A DNA stretch of 64,000 nt from the NCBI GenBank assembly GCA_015491995.1, contig WGFY01000071.1:1-64000 (forward strand). The letters are read 5' to 3'. Within the stretch, counting starts at the first letter, position 1, and every line of letters begins with the position of its first letter. The position numbers were made by a program, and so were the translations under genes. A model generated the notes under the pieces. It was not told the origin of the DNA. It saw only the letters and a list, made by a program, of their open reading frames with translations, and ran no database searches. The stretch comes from Mesoaciditoga sp. GTDB taxonomy: Bacteria; Thermotogota; Thermotogae; Mesoaciditogales; Mesoaciditogaceae. Shown piece after piece: positions 60,211 through 64,000 of the stretch.

Positions 60211-60588
60211 ATGGAAAGTACATGGACCATTTCAACAGTTGGGATCATCATGGCTTTGGGAGGACTGGGCTTCATAGCGATATTCTTTGCCTTAATTGGT
60301 GGTTTTTTCAAAAGAAGTGCTCAAAGAAAACAAAAAAAGGAAGCACTTGAAGTTGGTCCATTCAAGTCAAACAGAGTGGTGAAAGAGAGTGAAGAGAAAG
60401 AAAATGCTAATTCTGTAAAAATATCCACTCTTGATGATGAAGAAATTGTTGCCGTGATAGGCGCAGCTCTTGCAGCGTACATGCCAACGAATGGACATAT
60501 CGTTTCTGTCAAACGCTTAGGTAGAAAGTCCAACAATCTTTGGCGCCTGCATAACGCTCAAAATGTATGGAGAATTAAGAGAAAATAA
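60211..60588 (+). CDS. OadG/MmdD-like small membrane subunit of a biotin-dependent decarboxylase
   Basis: Single N-terminal TM, charged linker, DDEEIVAVIGAALAAYM motif. Confidence 0.8.
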   Translation: MESTWTISTVGIIMALGGLGFIAIFFALIGGFFKRSAQRKQKKEALEVGPFKSNRVVKESEEKENANSVKISTLDDEEIVAVIGAALAAYMPTNGHIVSVKRLGRKSNNLWRLHNAQNVWRIKRK

Positions 60589-60603
60589 GAAAGGGGTAAT
60601 AAA

Positions 60604-61062
60604 ATGGGCAGAAAATATGTGGTTAAAGTCAACGGAAAGATGTACGAAGTGGAAGTTGAAGAGGTTGGGATGGCCCAAACTGCGCAGCCAATCCAAGGAA
60701 CTCGGTCAACTCAACCAATTCAAGCATCCCAAGCATCTCAGCCTCAAACACCGCCTTCACAAAACACTCTTGCAGCCTCAGCACCTACGATCACTGAAGC
60801 CAAACCGATTGAACAGCCTACATCATCACCAACAGCGGTGACAGGGAATGAGGAAAAAGTTACCGCTCCAATGTCGGGAGTGGTGCTAAAAGTGAACGCA
60901 AAGCCCGGAGATTCGGTTAAGGACGCTCAATCTTTGATCGTGATAGAAGCGATGAAAATGGAGAACGAAATATTGGCCCCAAGAGATTGTAATGTAAAAG
61001 AAATATTTGTGAAAGAAGGGCAACAGGTGGAAATGGATCAACTACTTTTAACAGTTGAATGA
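60604..61062 (+). CDS. Biotin carboxyl carrier protein (MmdC-like)
   Basis: Q/P/T/S-rich linker then VTAPMSGVVLKVNAKPGDSVKDAQSLIVIEAMKMENEI biotinyl domain. Confidence 0.93.
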   Translation: MGRKYVVKVNGKMYEVEVEEVGMAQTAQPIQGTRSTQPIQASQASQPQTPPSQNTLAASAPTITEAKPIEQPTSSPTAVTGNEEKVTAPMSGVVLKVNAKPGDSVKDAQSLIVIEAMKMENEILAPRDCNVKEIFVKEGQQVEMDQLLLTVE

Positions 61063-61089
61063 GACATTTGCCCTTTGAGGAGGAAAAAG

Positions 61090-61983
61090 ATGAAAACTTT
61101 TTCAGATGTGTTTGATAAGATAAGAGAAAACAAAAGAAAAATAGTTTTGGTCGGTGCTGAAGACTTAGAGGGTATCAAAGCAATTAATGATGCTGCAGAG
61201 GCTGGAATAGTCGATGCCATTTTAGTTGGCGATGAGAAGAAAGTATCTCAAAACCTTGATTCGTTGAGAATAAAAGGAAAATTCGAAATAATTCACGCAG
61301 AAGATGCACACGAAGCATCTAAAATAGGAGTTAGCCTTGTTTCAAGTGGAAAAGCTGGCATTCTCATGAAAGGACTCATCAAAACCAGTATACTACTTAA
61401 AGCGGTTTTGAATCCTGGATGGGGACTGAGAAGCGGGAAACTGTTAAGCCATTTGGTTGTGGTGGAAGCCAAGGATTACGATCGCTTTATAGGAATTACC
61501 GATGGTGGGATGATCATAAGACCAACACTTGATCAAAAAATTGAGATAATAAAAAATGCAGTTGGCTTTTTTCACATGATGGGAAATGATAATCCCAAAG
61601 TAGCGTGTATTACCGCTGTTGAAGTCGTTAACTCAAACATGCCAGAAACTGTTGAAGCAGCCCAATTGGCCGTCATGTGGAAACGAAAGCAAATAACAGG
61701 ATGTGTTGTAGATGGCCCGTTAGGCTTTGACAACGCAATAGATCCTAGGGCGGCAAAGGTGAAAAACATAACCGGTGATGTGGCGGGGAATGCCGATATA
61801 CTGTTAGTTCCGGATATACATTCCGGGAATTTTTTGGGAAAATCTTTTGACTACTGTGCACATTACACCATAGGTGGCGTTGTGCTCGGAGCAAAAGCAC
61901 CTATAGTGATAGTTTCAAGAGCGGACGAGGCAAAGGCAAAGCTTGCCTCCATAGCACTTGGGGCACTTTCAGTTGAAAAATAG
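61090..61983 (+). CDS. Phosphate acetyl/butyryltransferase family protein
   Basis: ILMKGLIKTSILLKAVLNPGWGLRSGKLLSHLVVVE, ITDGGMIIRPTLDQKIEIIKNAV, VDGPLGFDNAI. Confidence 0.92.
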   Translation: MKTFSDVFDKIRENKRKIVLVGAEDLEGIKAINDAAEAGIVDAILVGDEKKVSQNLDSLRIKGKFEIIHAEDAHEASKIGVSLVSSGKAGILMKGLIKTSILLKAVLNPGWGLRSGKLLSHLVVVEAKDYDRFIGITDGGMIIRPTLDQKIEIIKNAVGFFHMMGNDNPKVACITAVEVVNSNMPETVEAAQLAVMWKRKQITGCVVDGPLGFDNAIDPRAAKVKNITGDVAGNADILLVPDIHSGNFLGKSFDYCAHYTIGGVVLGAKAPIVIVSRADEAKAKLASIALGALSVEK

Positions 61984-61993
61984 GGAGGGAAAA

Positions 61994-62935
61994 ATGAAAA
62001 AAAATGCGGTTATAGCAATAGGAGGAAATGCAATTCAGGGTCCAAAAGAATTGCCAACAGCGGAAGTGATGAGAAAAAACCTCTGGACGACATCTTCTTA
62101 TTTGAGCGACGCTTTGGACGATTTGAACGTCGTCATCACACACGGGAATGGTCCACAAGTTGGAAACCTTTTAGTTCAGCAAGATCATGCAAAGGAAGTC
62201 ATACCACCCCTTCCGTTAGATATAAATGACGCATACACTCAAGGTATGCTGGGATATCTTATCGTTCAATCGTTTGAGAATCAATTTATAAAGAGAGGAT
62301 TGCCACGAAAATGTTCGGCAATTGTCACTCAAGTCGTTGTGGATCCAAACGATCGAGCCTTTAAAAACCCAACAAAACCGGTTGGACCTTTTTATTCAAA
62401 AGAAGGAGCAGAAAAACTTGCAAGAAAAAAAGGTTGGAATATGAAAGAAGATTCTGGAAGGGGATACAGAAGAGTCGTACCTTCTCCGCAACCCTTAGAT
62501 GTGATTGAAAAAGAACTGGTCAAGAAACTCATGGAAGATGGTGTCATAACGGTGACAGTTGGTGGTGGTGGAATACCGGTGATGCGAATGAAAGATGGTA
62601 CCATTGAAGGTGTGGAGGCTGTCATAGATAAAGATAGGGCGTCCTCCCTTTTGGCACGCATACTTGATGTGGATATTTTCGTAATACTCACAGGCGTTGA
62701 GAAAGTTTATCTTGATTTTGGAAAGCCAACCCAACAAGCCATAGATAAGATGACCGTTTCTGAAGCAAACTCTTTTATGAATGAAGGTCATTTTCCCGTT
62801 GGATCAATGGGGCCCAAAATAGAGTCTGCCATTTCATTCGTCAAAGCCACTAACAGACGATGCATCATAACTTCACTCGAAAAAGTTGCAGAGGCTCTGG
62901 AGGGAAAGAGTGGGACATTCGTAGTACCTGACTGA
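61994..62935 (+). CDS. arcC: Carbamate kinase
   Basis: AVIAIGGNAIQGP, ITHGNGPQVGNLLVQQD, FYSKEGAEKLARKKGWNMKEDSGRGYRRVVPSPQP. Confidence 0.95.
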   Translation: MKKNAVIAIGGNAIQGPKELPTAEVMRKNLWTTSSYLSDALDDLNVVITHGNGPQVGNLLVQQDHAKEVIPPLPLDINDAYTQGMLGYLIVQSFENQFIKRGLPRKCSAIVTQVVVDPNDRAFKNPTKPVGPFYSKEGAEKLARKKGWNMKEDSGRGYRRVVPSPQPLDVIEKELVKKLMEDGVITVTVGGGGIPVMRMKDGTIEGVEAVIDKDRASSLLARILDVDIFVILTGVEKVYLDFGKPTQQAIDKMTVSEANSFMNEGHFPVGSMGPKIESAISFVKATNRRCIITSLEKVAEALEGKSGTFVVPD

Positions 62936-62947
62936 AGAGGTAGGCAT

Positions 62948-64000
62948 ATGCTTGAACTTTTAGCTCCACGTGATTTTAAGAAAAAGTTAGAAAAATTCGC
63001 GCCGGTTTTTTACAAGAAAATCGAAGAAGAGATATATTTGCGTTTTTGGGATGTCATCGTGATCAAAGACCCCCAAAGTGCTTATTTGGCCGCGAAATTC
63101 TCCAAATTCGGCACTCTCACCGTGAATGTCGGTGAACAGCGTTTGAAGGAAGTTCTCAACCTTCATGTGGATGATTTGATTTTGACACTTGATCTCATGA
63201 ATAAGATCGTTCAGGAACGTAAAAAAAGAAATGTTGTGGGAAAAGTTGAAAAGCTCTTGATGGAACCGATCATGTTGAACACAAAGATGGAAAGAGCTTA
63301 CAAAATTCTTTCTCAAAACTCACTTTCAAGAACTTCAGTGGTAATTGCCGAAGATGGACTTTTGGAAGATTGGATCTTATGCCCTCTTATTGAAAACCAC
63401 GAAGTGATGGATTTTGGAATTCTTTCTGAAGAAGAAGGTTTGTTGAGGATGTTTGGCACGAAAAATCACCTGCCACTTCTATCTAACAAAAGAGTTTTGG
63501 TTCTCATGAATTGTGATAATTGCTCAGAGCATACCATTTCTAAAATTGCACGTTCATCTTCCCAAGGACAGTTCTCTCCGTATTTTAGCGAAAAAACAGA
63601 GCAATGTGTGGCAAGAACGATGTTTCATTTTGAAAACGAAAAAAACATCCCAGAGCTTTTGAAACAATTTGCCGGAACAAGTCAAGTAAGAATACCGCCC
63701 ATCAGAGAAGTGCACGAATCTTTGCCGAAGATCTTCAGGTTTTTCCTATCAATTATGGGTCAAAATATGTCGATGGTCAACATGAAAATTTCTCAGGATG
63801 TGATAAACAGAATAAGAAGGTCCAAATGGAATGAGAATTGGAGAGAGTTCATGAGCTTTTGTAAGTCATTTGCCTCCGGAGAAGACAAAATGGAGCACCG
63901 CTTGAGTAATGTGAAAAACATGCCTAACTTAAAAGAATACACGAAAATGGTCTTAGCTGAAGCCGAACGCGATCTGATAAAGCAAGCCATACATATATAC
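62948..64000 (+). CDS. Degenerate NtrC-like (sigma54-activator AAA+-related) regulator, truncated by window end
   Basis: Open frame from ATG 62948 to the edge with no stop; C-term IPPIREVHESLPKIFRFFL...ISQDVINRIRRSKWNENWREFMSFCK...EAERDLIKQAI follows the NtrC IPPLRER/WPGNVREL/ERE.I..AL spacing. Confidence 0.6.
   Translation, partial: MLELLAPRDFKKKLEKFAPVFYKKIEEEIYLRFWDVIVIKDPQSAYLAAKFSKFGTLTVNVGEQRLKEVLNLHVDDLILTLDLMNKIVQERKKRNVVGKVEKLLMEPIMLNTKMERAYKILSQNSLSRTSVVIAEDGLLEDWILCPLIENHEVMDFGILSEEEGLLRMFGTKNHLPLLSNKRVLVLMNCDNCSEHTISKIARSSSQGQFSPYFSEKTEQCVARTMFHFENEKNIPELLKQFAGTSQVRIPPIREVHESLPKIFRFFLSIMGQNMSMVNMKISQDVINRIRRSKWNENWREFMSFCKSFASGEDKMEHRLSNVKNMPNLKEYTKMVLAEAERDLIKQAIHIY

Overview
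This 64 kb window is a dense bacterial chromosome segment, best matching a Thermotogota-like core genome (inferred from gene content and order; species not determined). Blocks read from the sequence: (1) ffh-rpsP-khpA-rimM-trmD-RNA methyltransferase-rplS-lepB-rbgA-acpP-minC; (2) a dehydroquinate-synthase-like gene, a SPOR-like protein and a two-domain ComEA; (3) a flagellar/chemotaxis operon, fliQ-fliR-flhB-flhA-flhF-flhG-PilZ-cheC-cheD-hyp-fliA-hyp, followed by mfd and a PpiC/SurA-type isomerase; (4) a minus-strand tRNA-Arg/tRNA-His/tRNA-Arg - surE - rnpB (RNase P RNA) - MFS array with a near-perfect sigma70-type promoter; (5) mixed housekeeping genes; (6) minus-strand fliJ-like, IMPase, pheT and pheS, divergent from dnaE; (7) a methylmalonyl-CoA mutase / MeaB / epimerase / biotin-dependent decarboxylase / phosphotransacylase / carbamate kinase operon; (8) a truncated CDS at the right edge. 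No CRISPR array, prophage, transposon or classical defence island was seen. The most interesting signals are: an AhpD-like CxxCxxxH domain fused to a free-methionine-sulfoxide-reductase-type GAF domain; three proteins that keep the fold signature of a known enzyme but have lost catalytic motifs (DHQ-synthase-like, PurH-like and NtrC/sigma54-activator-like); two genes whose best start codon is CTG; RNase P RNA in line with tRNA genes; and a propionate-type energy operon without its membrane beta subunit.
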